A stretch of 64,000 nucleotides of DNA from Clostridium oryzae (lineage in GTDB: Bacteria; Bacillota; Clostridia; Clostridiales; Clostridiaceae): positions 45,458 through 109,457 of the forward strand of contig NZ_MZGV01000010.1 in NCBI RefSeq assembly GCF_002029235.1. Reading direction: 5' to 3'. The notes below the pieces were generated by a model. It was not told where the DNA came from, did not search any database, and saw only the letters and a program-made list of their open reading frames with translations. Positions within the stretch are counted from its first letter, which is position 1; the number at the start of each line of letters is the position of its first letter. This document shows positions 8,431-18,288 of this stretch, piece after piece. Made by a program: the position numbers and the translations under genes.

Positions 8431-9402
8431 TTACTTAAAAGATAAAAATGCTACTAGGCACAAAATTACAGTTATTATTGAAAAAGTTGATACTATCTTC
8501 GTTTCATGCCATCCAAGCATTTCAAAATGATGATGTATTGGTGCCATCTTAAAAACTCTTTTTCCCGTTAACTTAAAGCTCGTAACCTGTATAATATCCG
8601 AAAGAACTTCAACAACATATATTCCTCCTACAATAATAATTATCAGTGGTAATTTCAATATAAGAGCAACAGCCGCAACTGCTCCTCCCAAGGCTAAAGA
8701 ACCTGTATCTCCCATGATAACTTTTGCAGGATATGAATTATATCTTAGGAAACCTAATAAAGCACCGCTAACCACTGCACAAAATACTGCTAATGAATTA
8801 TGGTGCATAGCTAAGCTCAGTACTGTGAAAAATACCATCACTAATATGGTAATCGATGAAGCTAATCCATCAAGTCCATCTGTTAAATTTACTGCATTAG
8901 TAGTTGCAGCAAAATAAATAATAATAAACGGTATGTAAAACAACTTAAGATCAATAGCATTTCCGATAAATGGTATTATAATGCTAGAACCAATAGTCGG
9001 ATTTTTATATGCATATAATGCAAAAACAAAAGATATCGTTAGCAAGAGTGCCATCTTCTCATAAGCTCTAAGTCCAAGATTATTTCTATGGATTATTTTT
9101 AGTATGTCGTCAAGAAAACCTATAAACCCGAATGCTACAAGGGAATACAAAGCCACCATTGACTCATCAGCAGGTTTGTTTATTATTATTACCATAACTA
9201 TTGCTGTAGTTAAAATAAAAATAATTCCTCCCATAGTTGGCGTACCAGCTTTTCTTTGGTGATTCTTCGGTCCTTCTTTTCTTATAAATTGACCGAATTT
9301 CAATTTGTGAAGTAACGGTATCGCAAACATACCTATTAAAATAGATATCGCAAACGACATAAGCACTGAATAAATAATCATGCTTGTCAAAACATCTTTC
9401 AT
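8431..9402 (-). CDS. mraY: Phospho-N-acetylmuramoyl-pentapeptide transferase
   Basis: Integral membrane enzyme that moves phospho-MurNAc-pentapeptide from UDP to undecaprenyl phosphate, giving lipid I. 323 residues, ten membrane segments. Conserved sites: GGIIFI near residue 58, the DDILK loop (about 105), [13 protein letters not shown] (about 171) with the Mg-binding aspartates, the MGDTGS motif and PIHHHFE near the C-terminus. It lies 9 bases after murF and 17 before ftsW. Confidence 0.97.
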   Translation of the reverse strand: MKDVLTSMIIYSVLMSFAISILIGMFAIPLLHKLKFGQFIRKEGPKNHQRKAGTPTMGGIIFILTTAIVMVIIINKPADESMVALYSLVAFGFIGFLDDILKIIHRNNLGLRAYEKMALLLTISFVFALYAYKNPTIGSSIIIPFIGNAIDLKLFYIPFIIIYFAATTNAVNLTDGLDGLASSITILVMVFFTVLSLAMHHNSLAVFCAVVSGALLGFLRYNSYPAKVIMGDTGSLALGGAVAAVALILKLPLIIIIVGGIYVVEVLSDIIQVTSFKLTGKRVFKMAPIHHHFEMLGWHETKIVSTFSIITVILCLVAFLSFK

Positions 9403-9411
9403 TATACCCTT

Positions 9412-10806
9412 TTAAACGCTCCCTCCAACATCACTATTCATACTTTTAATATTGTTAGCTATCTTATCAAAATACAATGTTCTTGAAGCTTTTATTAAAA
9501 TTAGGTCGCCTTCCTGCAAATTTTGTTTTAAAAAAGCTTCTATAGATTCATTATCAGGGAAACAATAGAAATTATTATCACTATTAAATCCTTCTTCATA
9601 AGCTTTTGAAAATTCACCTCTGGCTATAAGTATATCAACACCACTGTTCTTGGCAAAAGCACCTACCTCTTTATGAAATAAATAAGAATCTTCTCCTAAT
9701 TCTCTCATAGTTCCCAATACAGCTATCTTCCTTTTAGCTTTCATGCTTGATTGAACTTCAAGTGCTGCATACATAGAGTCCGGACTAGCATTGTAGCTAT
9801 CATCTATCATTGTAAACTTTCCACAATCTACTATGTCAAGTCTCATAGAAGTTTTTTCAAGGTTATTAAATCCATCCTTTATTTCTTCAATGCTGACTCC
9901 CATAATTCTTGCGCAAGCTACGGCAATTAGTGAATTAATAACGTTATGTTTTCCTGGCATTGGAACTATAATCCGTTCTCTAAAGTGGCTGTTTTCCTCT
10001 ATTAAATTATATTCTACTCTGTCAGTTTCCAATAATATATTCTCAGCACCATAGTTATAGCTTTCGCTCAGCCCAATCTTTCTAAGTTTAAAGCTTTCAG
10101 TTTCATAACTATGCAAAAGATCATTTTCGCCATTTACTATAAGCGTGTTGTCATCTTGGAAAAAATCAGTTATCTCAAGTTTTGCTTTTAATATATTTTC
10201 CCGCGTATGGAGATTTTCAAGATGTGAAACTCCTATGTTAGTTATTACTGCTATATTAGGAGCTGCTATATCCGCTAATCTATGTATCTCCCCTAGATTG
10301 CTCATACCCATTTCCAGTACAGCCACATCATAACTCTCATCTAAACTAAACACCATAAGAGGAAGACCTATTTCATTATTAAAGTTCCCCTTAGTCTTAA
10401 ACACTTTATATTTTTTGCTAAGTGCAGCGGCAATCAAATCCTTAGTCGTAGTCTTCCCAGTAGAGCCTGTAACGCCTATAACTTTTATATCAAGTTTGCT
10501 TCTATATAATTTGGCCATTTGCCTGATAGCCTTTAGTGTGTCCTTTACTTTTATTATTGTAGAGTTTTTTATATTCTCTTCTTTATACTTTATATCGTCT
10601 ACGATGCAAATGGCTGCTCCGCTCTCATCAGCCTTCTCAGTAAAGTCATTTCCATCGAATACAGCACCTTTGATAGCTATATACATATCACCGCATTTCA
10701 ATTTTCTCGTGTCTATGCATATGTTTTTATAATCATAATTTCCTTTATCCAGTACGATTTTTCCATCTATACATGCTAGAAGTTCTTCTAATGTAAACTG
10801 CTTCAC
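9412..10806 (-). CDS. murF: UDP-MurNAc-tripeptide--D-Ala-D-Ala ligase
   Basis: Cytoplasmic Mur ligase adding D-Ala-D-Ala to UDP-MurNAc-tripeptide with ATP. 464 residues: N-terminal Mur domain (about 20-90), central ATPase domain with the P-loop GSTGKTTTK (about 113-121) and GMSNLGEIHRL, and C-terminal domain with DDSYNASPDSM. It lies between murE (gap 75 bases) and mraY (gap 9 bases). Confidence 0.96.
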   Translation of the reverse strand: MKQFTLEELLACIDGKIVLDKGNYDYKNICIDTRKLKCGDMYIAIKGAVFDGNDFTEKADESGAAICIVDDIKYKEENIKNSTIIKVKDTLKAIRQMAKLYRSKLDIKVIGVTGSTGKTTTKDLIAAALSKKYKVFKTKGNFNNEIGLPLMVFSLDESYDVAVLEMGMSNLGEIHRLADIAAPNIAVITNIGVSHLENLHTRENILKAKLEITDFFQDDNTLIVNGENDLLHSYETESFKLRKIGLSESYNYGAENILLETDRVEYNLIEENSHFRERIIVPMPGKHNVINSLIAVACARIMGVSIEEIKDGFNNLEKTSMRLDIVDCGKFTMIDDSYNASPDSMYAALEVQSSMKAKRKIAVLGTMRELGEDSYLFHKEVGAFAKNSGVDILIARGEFSKAYEEGFNSDNNFYCFPDNESIEAFLKQNLQEGDLILIKASRTLYFDKIANNIKSMNSDVGGSV

Positions 10807-10881
10807 TTTACCACCCCATCTTAATTAATCCAGATAAACACTTTAATTTATGCTTTTATTTAACTACTGTTTATCTATACT

Positions 10882-12321
10882 CTATTGAATAAGACTATAT
10901 ACTATCTCTTTTTCATCAAAGTGTATAACTTTATTGTCTTTAAATATTTGATAATCTTCATGTCCTTTACCTGCTATTAGTATTATATCATCCTTTTTTG
11001 CAATAGAAATAGCCTCTTTTATGGCTTCTTTTCTATTTTCAACAATAGTATAGTTATTCTTATCGACGCCGGATACAATATCATTAATTATATCCATAGG
11101 CTCTTCATCACGGGGATTATCTGAAGTTATTATAGCAAAATCGCTTAGATCACAACCTATTTTTCCCATTATCGGCCGTTTAGCCTTATCTCTGTTACCT
11201 CCACAGCCAAACACCGATATTAATCTTCCTCGTTTTATCTCACGAAGAGATTTTAATATCTTTTCAAGTCCATCAGGTGTATGAGCATAGTCAATAATAA
11301 CATCATAGCCCAAATCGTAATCCTTCGTAACAAGCTCACATCTTCCTGGAACCTGAGTTTTCTCAAGCCCTTCTTTTACAGTTTCTAGCTCTATTCCTTC
11401 TTTAAGGCAAACTGCTGCCGCGCAAAGGGAATTATATACGTTATATCTTCCAGGGATATATATTTCAACCTGCTGTTTTTTATTCTCAAATTTTAAATCA
11501 TACTTTATACTTCTAGGACCAACTTCTATATCTCCTGCACATATATCAGCTTCTTTTTCTATTGAATAAGTAACCTTAATATTGGTGGCATCTTTACATA
11601 TTCTTTCTCCGTAGATATCATCAAGGTTAATTATAGATATATCACTGTTTTTAAATAATTTTAATTTAGCTTCATAATAATTTTCGAAAGTCTTATGGAA
11701 ATCCAAATGATCCTGCGTTAGATTAGTAAATATTCCGTACTTAAACTTTATACCGTACACTCTATCTAGTGCTAACGAGTGGGAGGATACTTCCATTACG
11801 CAATATTCTATTCCTTCATTAACCATTTCGTAGAACAATTTCTGAAGTTCCAAAGATTCCGGTGTAGTTCTATCCGTGTGTAATTTCTTGGTTCCAATAT
11901 AATTGCATATAGTTCCTATAAGCCCAACCTTAAAACCCGCTTGTTCTAATATAGACTTTATCATATATGTGGACGTAGTCTTTCCATTAGTACCAGTAAT
12001 GCCAATAAATTTCATTTTACTGCAAGGATTATCATAGAAATTAGCAGCTGCCAGAGCCATTGTTTTTCTTGTATCCTTAACTTTTATTACCGTAACATCT
12101 TGTTTGAGTTTTATATCTTTTTCACAAACTATAACTTCAGCACCGTTTTCAACTGCATTTTCTGCATATTTATGACCATCAGTTTTAAAACCAGATATAC
12201 AAAAAAACACATCATTTTTTTTAACAGTTCTAGAATTATAGGCAAGTTCCCTTACTTCAATATCATCTTTACCTTTCAACAGCTCATAATCAATACCTGA
12301 CAGCACTTCTTCTAATTTCAC
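10882..12321 (-). CDS. murE: UDP-MurNAc-L-Ala-D-Glu--2,6-diaminopimelate ligase
   Basis: Mur ligase that adds the third stem-peptide residue. 479 residues from a GTG start at 12321, chosen because AAAGGTGAG lies 7 bases upstream; the frame stays open for 22 more codons but those residues do not look like MurE. P-loop GITGTNGKTT (about 109), TTPES, YCVMEVSSHSL and DYAHTPDG are present. The DNPRDEEP motif is the meso-DAP-specific version (L-Lys enzymes lack the Arg), so the peptidoglycan should be DAP type. Confidence 0.95.
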   Translation of the reverse strand: MKLEEVLSGIDYELLKGKDDIEVRELAYNSRTVKKNDVFFCISGFKTDGHKYAENAVENGAEVIVCEKDIKLKQDVTVIKVKDTRKTMALAAANFYDNPCSKMKFIGITGTNGKTTSTYMIKSILEQAGFKVGLIGTICNYIGTKKLHTDRTTPESLELQKLFYEMVNEGIEYCVMEVSSHSLALDRVYGIKFKYGIFTNLTQDHLDFHKTFENYYEAKLKLFKNSDISIINLDDIYGERICKDATNIKVTYSIEKEADICAGDIEVGPRSIKYDLKFENKKQQVEIYIPGRYNVYNSLCAAAVCLKEGIELETVKEGLEKTQVPGRCELVTKDYDLGYDVIIDYAHTPDGLEKILKSLREIKRGRLISVFGCGGNRDKAKRPIMGKIGCDLSDFAIITSDNPRDEEPMDIINDIVSGVDKNNYTIVENRKEAIKEAISIAKKDDIILIAGKGHEDYQIFKDNKVIHFDEKEIVYSLIQ

Positions 12322-12371
12322 TATAATCTCACCTTTCTTAAAACATGTTGAATGAGAAATGAGGAAATTAT

Positions 12372-12402
12372 GGTGAAAATTCAGCATAGCAGAATTTTCA
12401 CC
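12372..12402. repeat. Hairpin in the spoVD-murE spacer
   Basis: An 11-bp inverted repeat (GGTGAAAATTC / GAATTTTCACC) with a 9-base loop, next to the purine-rich ATTAGGAATTAGGATGAAGG tract on the minus strand. It resembles in design the GAATTC hairpins that follow polypurine tracts elsewhere in this window. It interrupts the mur operon and may be a weak terminator or RNA-processing site. Confidence 0.5.
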
Positions 12403-12519
12403 TTCATCCTAATTCCTAATTCATAATTCACAATTTATATAAAACTTCAACTAAAATTATTGCCATATAGTAAAAAGTAAATACTTATCTAAATAAACAA
12501 CTTAAATTAAGCGGAATAT

Positions 12520-14730
12520 TTAATCATTACCTAAGTTCTCAAGTTCCAATTCAATATACGAATTTTCCTTTAACTTGCTTCCAGCAGCCACACTCTGTTC
12601 TCCAACAAGTCCACTTCCTGCGAAATTGCCTTTGATTTTTAAAGAAGTTAGCAGCTCCTTAGCCTTCTTCTGATTTAATCCCGTAAAATCAGGAACTATT
12701 ATATACTCATCATCGTCACTTTTTTCACTACCAGTATATAGATTAATCTTGGTACCTTCCTTAACTGTATATCCAGGCTTAGGATTCATGTCTGTTATAT
12801 ATTCTCCACTGCCATGTATCTCATATTCTATATTTAAATCTTTTAACTTCTTCAAAGCTTCACTCTTTTTGGTATTTCTTATCTCCGGCAGTACCACATC
12901 ATTTAAAAGGCTTTGAGCAGATTCATCAGGGTTTGCGTCACCCTTTATAGAATAATAATTAAATATATCGTAAAAAACTTGTTTTGCAACAGGAGTTGCT
13001 ATCTGTCCCGCATAGTAATTTGAAGGGTCAGGCTGGTCTATAGATACAAAAACTGTCACTTTTGGGTTTTTAGAAGGTGCCATGCCTGCAAAAGATGCTA
13101 CATATTTCCCGGACTCATAAGCTCCTGTCTTAGGATTAACCTTCTGAGCTGTACCAGTCTTTCCAGCTATATCATAACCAGCAATATAAGCTTTTTTTCC
13201 TCCACCTTTTGAAATTACCTTTTCAAGATAACTGCAAAGCAGGTTCGCTTTTTCCTTACTTACTATCTGCTTCTTAGCATAGTTTTTAGTATAATTTTCA
13301 TAGGTTGAATCTACAATATAATTTCCGCCGCTGCTTTCATGAACTATCTCTTTCATTATATGGGGAGTAATCCAAACACCATTATTAGCAATAGTGTTAA
13401 ATGCAGCCATATATTGTATTGGAGTCAACGTATTAGTTTGTCCAAAAGAAATTGTGGCTAAATCAGTACTTGTTATAGCTGAGGTCTTCTTAACTATACC
13501 CTTAGCCTCTCCCGGCAAATCTATTCCTGTTTTTTTGCCAAACCCAAACTTAGTTATGTATTCATTGATTCCCTTTGCTTTAAGTCGTTCGCCCAAAGTC
13601 ATAAAGCCCACGTTACAGGAATTTTCCAATATTTGTATGAAACTCTGACTTCCATGTCCTGTCCTCTTCCAGCAATGGATATGTTTCTTTCCCACGGTAA
13701 GACTTCCATTACATACAAAAGTGTCCTTTTCATTTACTAAATTCTTTTCCATAGCCGCTATAGCTGTAACAACTTTAAAAATTGAACCAGGTTCATAGGT
13801 ATCACTAACAGCCCTGTTTCTCCACCTTGCCGCCATTTCATCTGGAGTGCTTGCCCCTTCTCTTGGATTATTAGGATCAAAATCAGGTTTGTTAACAAGC
13901 GCAAGTATTTCTCCATTCTTAGGATTCATTACCATGATAGTAACCGCTTTAGCTTTGTTATCTATCAGAGCCTGCTCTGCGGATTTTTCAGCTGCTACCT
14001 GTATTTTCTTATCTATAGTAAGGACTACATCTTTTCCCGGAATAGGCTTTGTAAAATCCGATATTTCATATGGAACCGCGTCATTTCTTCTGTCGATTTC
14101 GGATATTTTCAATCCAGGAATCCCAGATAATTCTTTATTATACTGCAATTCTACTCCTGCAAGTCCATTACCATCTGAATTCGTTGTACCTATAACATGT
14201 GATAAAAAATTATTGTTAGGATAATATCTCTTAGTGTCAGGTGATATCAATACACCGTTTATTTTTAACGCTCTAACTTTGTCTGCAGTCTCTTTATCTA
14301 CCCTTCTTGCTAATGTAGCCGCCCCTCTATCTTTTCCATTAGGCAGCTTCTTGTATAGCTCTTGTAATATTTTCAGTTTGTCCTTATTCAGTGCAGCAGA
14401 CAATCCTTCTGCTATCTTTTCAAATGTAATTTTCCCTTTGCTTTTTCTCACAGCAGCTCTTACTGAGTTCATATCCAAATCAACCCTGTACACATTAGCG
14501 CTGACAGCCAGCTCGTTGCCATTCCTATCAAGTATCTTTCCTCTTCGTGCATCTATTTTTACTTCATTGGTCCACTGTTCAGTGGCAAATCCATTAAGCT
14601 TATTCCACTGAAAAATCATTACATAAGCGAGTCTTGTCAATAGACCCATAAATAGCATAAAAATGATAATAAGGGATATAATGATCCTTTTTTTCATTAT
14701 CACTTTATCCCTGTAAATTTTCCTATACAC
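12520..14730 (-). CDS. spoVD: Class B penicillin-binding transpeptidase with two PASTA domains (SpoVD/FtsI type)
   Basis: Membrane-anchored D,D-transpeptidase that cross-links peptidoglycan. 736 residues: one membrane segment (about 13-33), dimerisation domain (about 55-210), transpeptidase domain (about 245-560) with active-site SxxK in EPGSIFKVV, SxN in SCNVGF and KTGTAQ, then two PASTA domains (about 600-665 and 672-734). Start is GTG with GGAGGG 6 bases upstream. Only one class B PBP is in the cluster, so it may serve division, sporulation cortex synthesis, or both; the symbol is given by position and clostridial usage. Confidence 0.9.
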   Translation of the reverse strand: MYRKIYRDKVIMKKRIIISLIIIFMLFMGLLTRLAYVMIFQWNKLNGFATEQWTNEVKIDARRGKILDRNGNELAVSANVYRVDLDMNSVRAAVRKSKGKITFEKIAEGLSAALNKDKLKILQELYKKLPNGKDRGAATLARRVDKETADKVRALKINGVLISPDTKRYYPNNNFLSHVIGTTNSDGNGLAGVELQYNKELSGIPGLKISEIDRRNDAVPYEISDFTKPIPGKDVVLTIDKKIQVAAEKSAEQALIDNKAKAVTIMVMNPKNGEILALVNKPDFDPNNPREGASTPDEMAARWRNRAVSDTYEPGSIFKVVTAIAAMEKNLVNEKDTFVCNGSLTVGKKHIHCWKRTGHGSQSFIQILENSCNVGFMTLGERLKAKGINEYITKFGFGKKTGIDLPGEAKGIVKKTSAITSTDLATISFGQTNTLTPIQYMAAFNTIANNGVWITPHIMKEIVHESSGGNYIVDSTYENYTKNYAKKQIVSKEKANLLCSYLEKVISKGGGKKAYIAGYDIAGKTGTAQKVNPKTGAYESGKYVASFAGMAPSKNPKVTVFVSIDQPDPSNYYAGQIATPVAKQVFYDIFNYYSIKGDANPDESAQSLLNDVVLPEIRNTKKSEALKKLKDLNIEYEIHGSGEYITDMNPKPGYTVKEGTKINLYTGSEKSDDDEYIIVPDFTGLNQKKAKELLTSLKIKGNFAGSGLVGEQSVAAGSKLKENSYIELELENLGND

Positions 14731-14743
14731 ATGCTACCCTCCG

Positions 14744-15241
14744 CTAAAATAGTAAATTCTTTAATTTTATTAATAACTCCTTTGTTTTACTCATTTTAGC
14801 TTCTGATGTTCTTGGTTTGAAATAATTTTTGCTGAAATTAACGTAAACATTTTTCGTCTTTTTCATGCTTACCATGCCCACTTTGTTCTGAGCATTTTTT
14901 CTTATCGTTTCAATGTTACTGAGTTTATATAATTTCATCTGTGTATCTTCATGGGTAAGCCTAAGTTCTGATATGTTTCTTTTTAACTCTGTAAGTTTCA
15001 TCTGCTTTGAATAAACTTTGGATTGATTATACATGAGCAGCAACCCAAGTGCAAAAACCGCAGTTACAGCAATAATAGTTTTTCTTTTTTGCAGATTTTT
15101 CTTATGCTTTTGTCTATTATTCTTTTCAATTTTAGATTTCTTTAGCTTCTCATATTCCTGTTTGCTAGGAATTTCTTCATATGTATTCGGTGATTCAATG
15201 GTACTTCCGTTTATGTAATAGCTGCTTTTATCCATTAACAA
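14744..15241 (-). CDS. ftsL: FtsL-like septum formation protein
   Basis: 165-residue bitopic membrane protein: charged cytoplasmic N-terminus (K/Q-rich about 30-55), one membrane segment (about 57-73) and an extracytoplasmic leucine-zipper-like coiled coil (about 75-125). Sequence similarity to FtsL is weak, as usual for this family; the call rests on topology and on its place between rsmH and the class B PBP. I chose TTG 15241 because GAGGTG lies 6 bases before it; ATG 15235 and an ATG at 15259 are alternatives. Confidence 0.8.
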   Translation of the reverse strand: MLMDKSSYYINGSTIESPNTYEEIPSKQEYEKLKKSKIEKNNRQKHKKNLQKRKTIIAVTAVFALGLLLMYNQSKVYSKQMKLTELKRNISELRLTHEDTQMKLYKLSNIETIRKNAQNKVGMVSMKKTKNVYVNFSKNYFKPRTSEAKMSKTKELLIKLKNLLF

Positions 15242-15268
15242 TCTATTCACCTCATTCATAAAATATAA

Positions 15269-16201
15269 CTACAACTTTTCTATAATCCTAAGCTTTGCGC
15301 TTCTGCTTCTAGGGTTTTCCTCTAATTCGTTTTCACTTGGTTCCATAGGTTTTCTGGTAATAATCTTAACCTGTGGTTTTTTTCCACATTGGCATATAGG
15401 AAAATCTGGTGGACATGTACAAGGATTTTCCTGAGTTTTAAATTTACTTTTTACTATTCTATCCTCCAGAGAATGAAAGGTTATTACTGCCATCCTTCCT
15501 TTACTGTTAAGCATCTCTATAGCAGAATCTACAGCTTTAGAAAGTACAGTAAGCTCCTCATTTACTTCTATCCTTATAGCCTGAAAAGTTCTTTTGGCCG
15601 GATGAGGTCCTTCTCTCCTAGCTTTAGCGGGTATAGCAGCTTTTATGATATCAACTAGTTCCAAAGTAGTTTCAATCTTTTTATTTTCTCTAGCTTTAAC
15701 TATAAAATCAGCAATTCTTCTTGCGAACTTTTCTTCACCGTAATCTCTTATTATTTTTTCAAGTTCCCCCTTATCATAACCGTTTACTACGTCATAGGCA
15801 CTAATTTCATTTTCTCTATTCATACGCATATCAAGAGGTGCATCCTGCATATAACTAAAGCCTCTTTCTCCATTATCAAGCTGATACGAAGAAACTCCCA
15901 AATCCATAAGTATCCCATCAACCCCTGTAATATTCAGCGTATTTAATATATTTTTAATATTATAAAAATTATCATTTACATAAATAACATTTTCAAAGGC
16001 TTCTAACCTTTTTTTAGATGCATTTATTGCTTCTATATCTTGATCTATTCCTATAAGCTTTCCATCTTTGGAAAGTCTTCTGACTATAGCTTCAGAGTGC
16101 CCTGCGCCACCCATAGTACAATCCACATAAATGCCATTTTCTTTTATGTTAAGTCCATCAACTATCTCATTAAGCATTATAGGTTTATGTTTAAATTCCA
16201 T
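15269..16201 (-). CDS. rsmH: 16S rRNA (cytosine-1402-N4)-methyltransferase
   Basis: SAM-dependent methyltransferase acting on 16S rRNA C1402. 310 residues, class I Rossmann fold: [12 protein letters not shown] (about 23-34) binds [13 protein letters not shown] is the family motif (about 98), [13 protein letters not shown] and [12 protein letters not shown] follow, with [13 protein letters not shown]ys-rich loop near the C-terminus. It lies 11 bases after mraZ, the standard dcw start. Confidence 0.97.
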   Translation of the reverse strand: MEFKHKPIMLNEIVDGLNIKENGIYVDCTMGGAGHSEAIVRRLSKDGKLIGIDQDIEAINASKKRLEAFENVIYVNDNFYNIKNILNTLNITGVDGILMDLGVSSYQLDNGERGFSYMQDAPLDMRMNRENEISAYDVVNGYDKGELEKIIRDYGEEKFARRIADFIVKARENKKIETTLELVDIIKAAIPAKARREGPHPAKRTFQAIRIEVNEELTVLSKAVDSAIEMLNSKGRMAVITFHSLEDRIVKSKFKTQENPCTCPPDFPICQCGKKPQVKIITRKPMEPSENELEENPRSRSAKLRIIEKL

Positions 16202-16212
16202 TCTTTCACCTC

Positions 16213-16641
16213 TTATATACCAAGCTCACTCATTTTTTCAGCTATGCCATCAAAATCTATATTAGAACTGTTATATTCATCCCATCTGGATTTACTCCAT
16301 ATTTCTATTCTTGTAGATACTCCTATGCTTACTATCTCTTTCTTTATTTGAGCATACTCAAGAAGATTTTGTGGAATCAAAGCTCTGCCTTGTTTATCAA
16401 CTTCGATCTCATTAGCACCTGAAAAGAAAAATCTAACAAATGCTCTTGCGTCTTTACTCGTAAGGGGAAGTTTCTTAAGTTTTTCTTCAAGCACCTTCCA
16501 CTCTTCCATAGGGTAGACATATAGACATCCATCAAGACCCTTCGTAACAACAAATGTACTTCCAAGTTGTTCTCTGAATTTTGAGGGTATAATCATTCTA
16601 TTTTTTGTGTCAATGGCATGTTGATATTCACCGATAAACAT
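16213..16641 (-). CDS. mraZ: Transcriptional regulator MraZ
   Basis: DNA-binding ring-forming regulator of the dcw cluster. 142 residues with two AbrB-like swapped-hairpin repeats, each holding the DxxxR-type motif: [14 protein letters not shown] (about 11-24) and [14 protein letters not shown] (about 84-97). First gene of the cluster, probably autorepressing through the three GTGGA boxes just upstream. Ribosome site GAGGTG lies 4 bases before ATG. Confidence 0.96.
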   Translation of the reverse strand: MFIGEYQHAIDTKNRMIIPSKFREQLGSTFVVTKGLDGCLYVYPMEEWKVLEEKLKKLPLTSKDARAFVRFFFSGANEIEVDKQGRALIPQNLLEYAQIKKEIVSIGVSTRIEIWSKSRWDEYNSSNIDFDGIAEKMSELGI

Positions 16642-16654
16642 GTTACACCTCTAT

Positions 16655-16705
16655 ATTCTACCACAAAATAATAATTTCACTCCACTTTACTCCACTTTAA
16701 TCCAC
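16655..16705 (-). promoter_or_regulatory. mraZ promoter with three MraZ boxes
   Basis: On the minus strand an extended -10 (TGG-TAGAAT, 16663-16655) lies 14 bases from the mraZ ATG. Just upstream, at 16701-16705, 16691-16695 and 16681-16685, the pentamer GTGGA occurs three times at exact 10-bp spacing, the arrangement known for MraZ operators (one helical turn apart). The boxes cover the -35 region, which itself lacks a consensus hexamer, so binding would block polymerase. The rest of the mraZ-ychF spacer (16706-16930) is A/T-rich with no gene seen. Confidence 0.75.
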
Positions 16706-16933
16706 AAGAAATAATATTCTATACAAAATTAAAAAATCCTTCTGGTTTTTTACCATTTTCAAAAAAATATTAAATTTTTTTATATAATATTCTAAACATC
16801 TGTTTTTTTCTGCTTATTAATTACATTAAATAAACTATTTATAAAAATATCTTTCGCTATTTTCCCACTTTATGTATTTACTTCATAATTAATACACACA
16901 TAATATATCTATTATTAATGAAGAGTTTTTTTA

Positions 16934-16962
16934 TTGAAATGTATATACTTGTAGCGTATAAT
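16934..16962 (+). promoter_or_regulatory. Sigma-A promoter of ychF
   Basis: TTGAAA (16934-16939), a 17-base spacer and TATAAT (16957-16962). The predicted leader before ychF is about 130 bases. An imperfect 14-bp inverted repeat (16881-16894 / 16910-16923) lies just upstream and could be an operator. Confidence 0.7.
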
Positions 16963-17100
16963 TTAAAATTGTATTATATATGAAAAAACAATACATAGAC
17001 TTTGCATACGGACAGTAAAACATCAAATATTTACTTATGTAATGTTAATAGTTGAAGTTGTTTTTCTACAGATATAACCTAATAGAGAGGATGTTTATAA

Positions 17101-18198
17101 ATGAAATTAGGAATTGTTGGACTGCCTAATGTAGGTAAAAGTACTCTATTTAACGCCATTACAAAGGCAGGCGCAGAATCTGCAAATTACCCATTTTGCA
17201 CTATAGAACCAAATGTAGGTGTAGTTGCAGTACCTGATAAAAGATTAGATGTACTTGAAAAAATGTATAATTCAAAAAAGAAGGTAAATGCCTCCATCGA
17301 ATTTTATGATATAGCTGGTCTTGTCAAAGGTGCCAGCAAAGGTGAAGGACTCGGAAATAAATTTTTGTCACATATTAGAGAAGTAGCTTCAATAGTTCAT
17401 GTTGTAAGAGCCTTCGAAGACGAAAACATAGTACACGTGGATGGTTCTGTAGATCCAATAAGAGACATAGAAACCATCAATCTTGAACTTATATTTTCTG
17501 ACTTAGAGGTTCTTGAAAGAAGATTAGAGAAGACTGTTAAGCTTGCTAGGTCCGGCGATAAAGCTGCTAAGAAGGAAAATGAACTTCAGGAAAGAATAAA
17601 GGCTCACTTAGAAGCTGGAAAGCCAGTAAGAACTTTAGAAGTGGATGAAGATGAAGCAAAACTTATAGACGGTTATTTTCTTATAACATCTAAGCCTGTA
17701 CTCTATGCAGCTAATATATCTGAAGATGATTTGATGAATGGCAATGCTAACAATAAATTTGTTCAGCAGATACAGGAATATGCTAAATCAGAAAATTCAG
17801 ATGTAATAGTTGTATGTGCAAGATTAGAAGAGGAATTGTCTGCACTTGAAGAAGATGAGAAGAGAGAAATGCTTGCTGACTACGGTTTAGATGAGACAGG
17901 TTTGGATAAGCTAATAAACGCAAGCTACAGTCTGCTTGGTTTAATGAGCTTTTTAACTGCAGGTGAGCAAGAGGTAAGAGCATGGACAATTAAGAAAGGA
18001 ACAAAAGCACCTCAAGCAGCTGGGAAAATACATACAGATATAGAAAGAGGATTTATCCGTGCAGAAATAGTTTCCTACGATAAATTGGTAGAATGTGGCT
18101 CAGAGGTCGTAGCAAAAGAAAAGGGCCTATACAGGTTAGAAGGAAAAGACTATGTTATGCAGGACGGAGATGTAGTTAATTTCAGATTCAACGTATAA
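17101..18198 (+). CDS. ychF: Redox-regulated ATPase YchF (Obg-family)
   Basis: Universally conserved P-loop NTPase of the Obg group that prefers ATP and associates with ribosomes. 365 residues: G1 motif GLPNVGKST (6-14), DIAGLVKGASKGEG (G3, about 69), a coiled-coil insert (about 130-165) and a C-terminal TGS domain (about 280-363) with RGFIRAEIVSYD. Ribosome site AGAGGATG lies before the ATG. Single gene unit with its own promoter and terminator. Confidence 0.97.
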   Translation: MKLGIVGLPNVGKSTLFNAITKAGAESANYPFCTIEPNVGVVAVPDKRLDVLEKMYNSKKKVNASIEFYDIAGLVKGASKGEGLGNKFLSHIREVASIVHVVRAFEDENIVHVDGSVDPIRDIETINLELIFSDLEVLERRLEKTVKLARSGDKAAKKENELQERIKAHLEAGKPVRTLEVDEDEAKLIDGYFLITSKPVLYAANISEDDLMNGNANNKFVQQIQEYAKSENSDVIVVCARLEEELSALEEDEKREMLADYGLDETGLDKLINASYSLLGLMSFLTAGEQEVRAWTIKKGTKAPQAAGKIHTDIERGFIRAEIVSYDKLVECGSEVVAKEKGLYRLEGKDYVMQDGDVVNFRFNV

Positions 18199-18236
18199 AA
18201 GAGTTAAGAGTAAAGAGAAGAGAGTAAAACGAAGGA
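18196..18236. repeat. Polypurine tract, copy 1
   Basis: Directly after the ychF stop comes a run of GAGTTAAGAGTAAAGAGAAG-type purines. It belongs to a family of similar tracts in the spacers of this window (see findings) and leads into a long hairpin. Confidence 0.7.
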
Positions 18237-18275
18237 AGAAATACAGCTTGAAAGCTGTATTTCTTCCTTCGTTTT
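18226..18275. terminator. Bidirectional terminator between ychF and the araC-type gene
   Basis: A perfect 24-bp inverted repeat with a 2-base loop, beginning AAAACGAAGG and ending CCTTCGTTTT. A- and T-runs at the two ends make it a terminator for both converging genes. Confidence 0.85.
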
Positions 18276-18288
18276 ATGTCAGATTATA

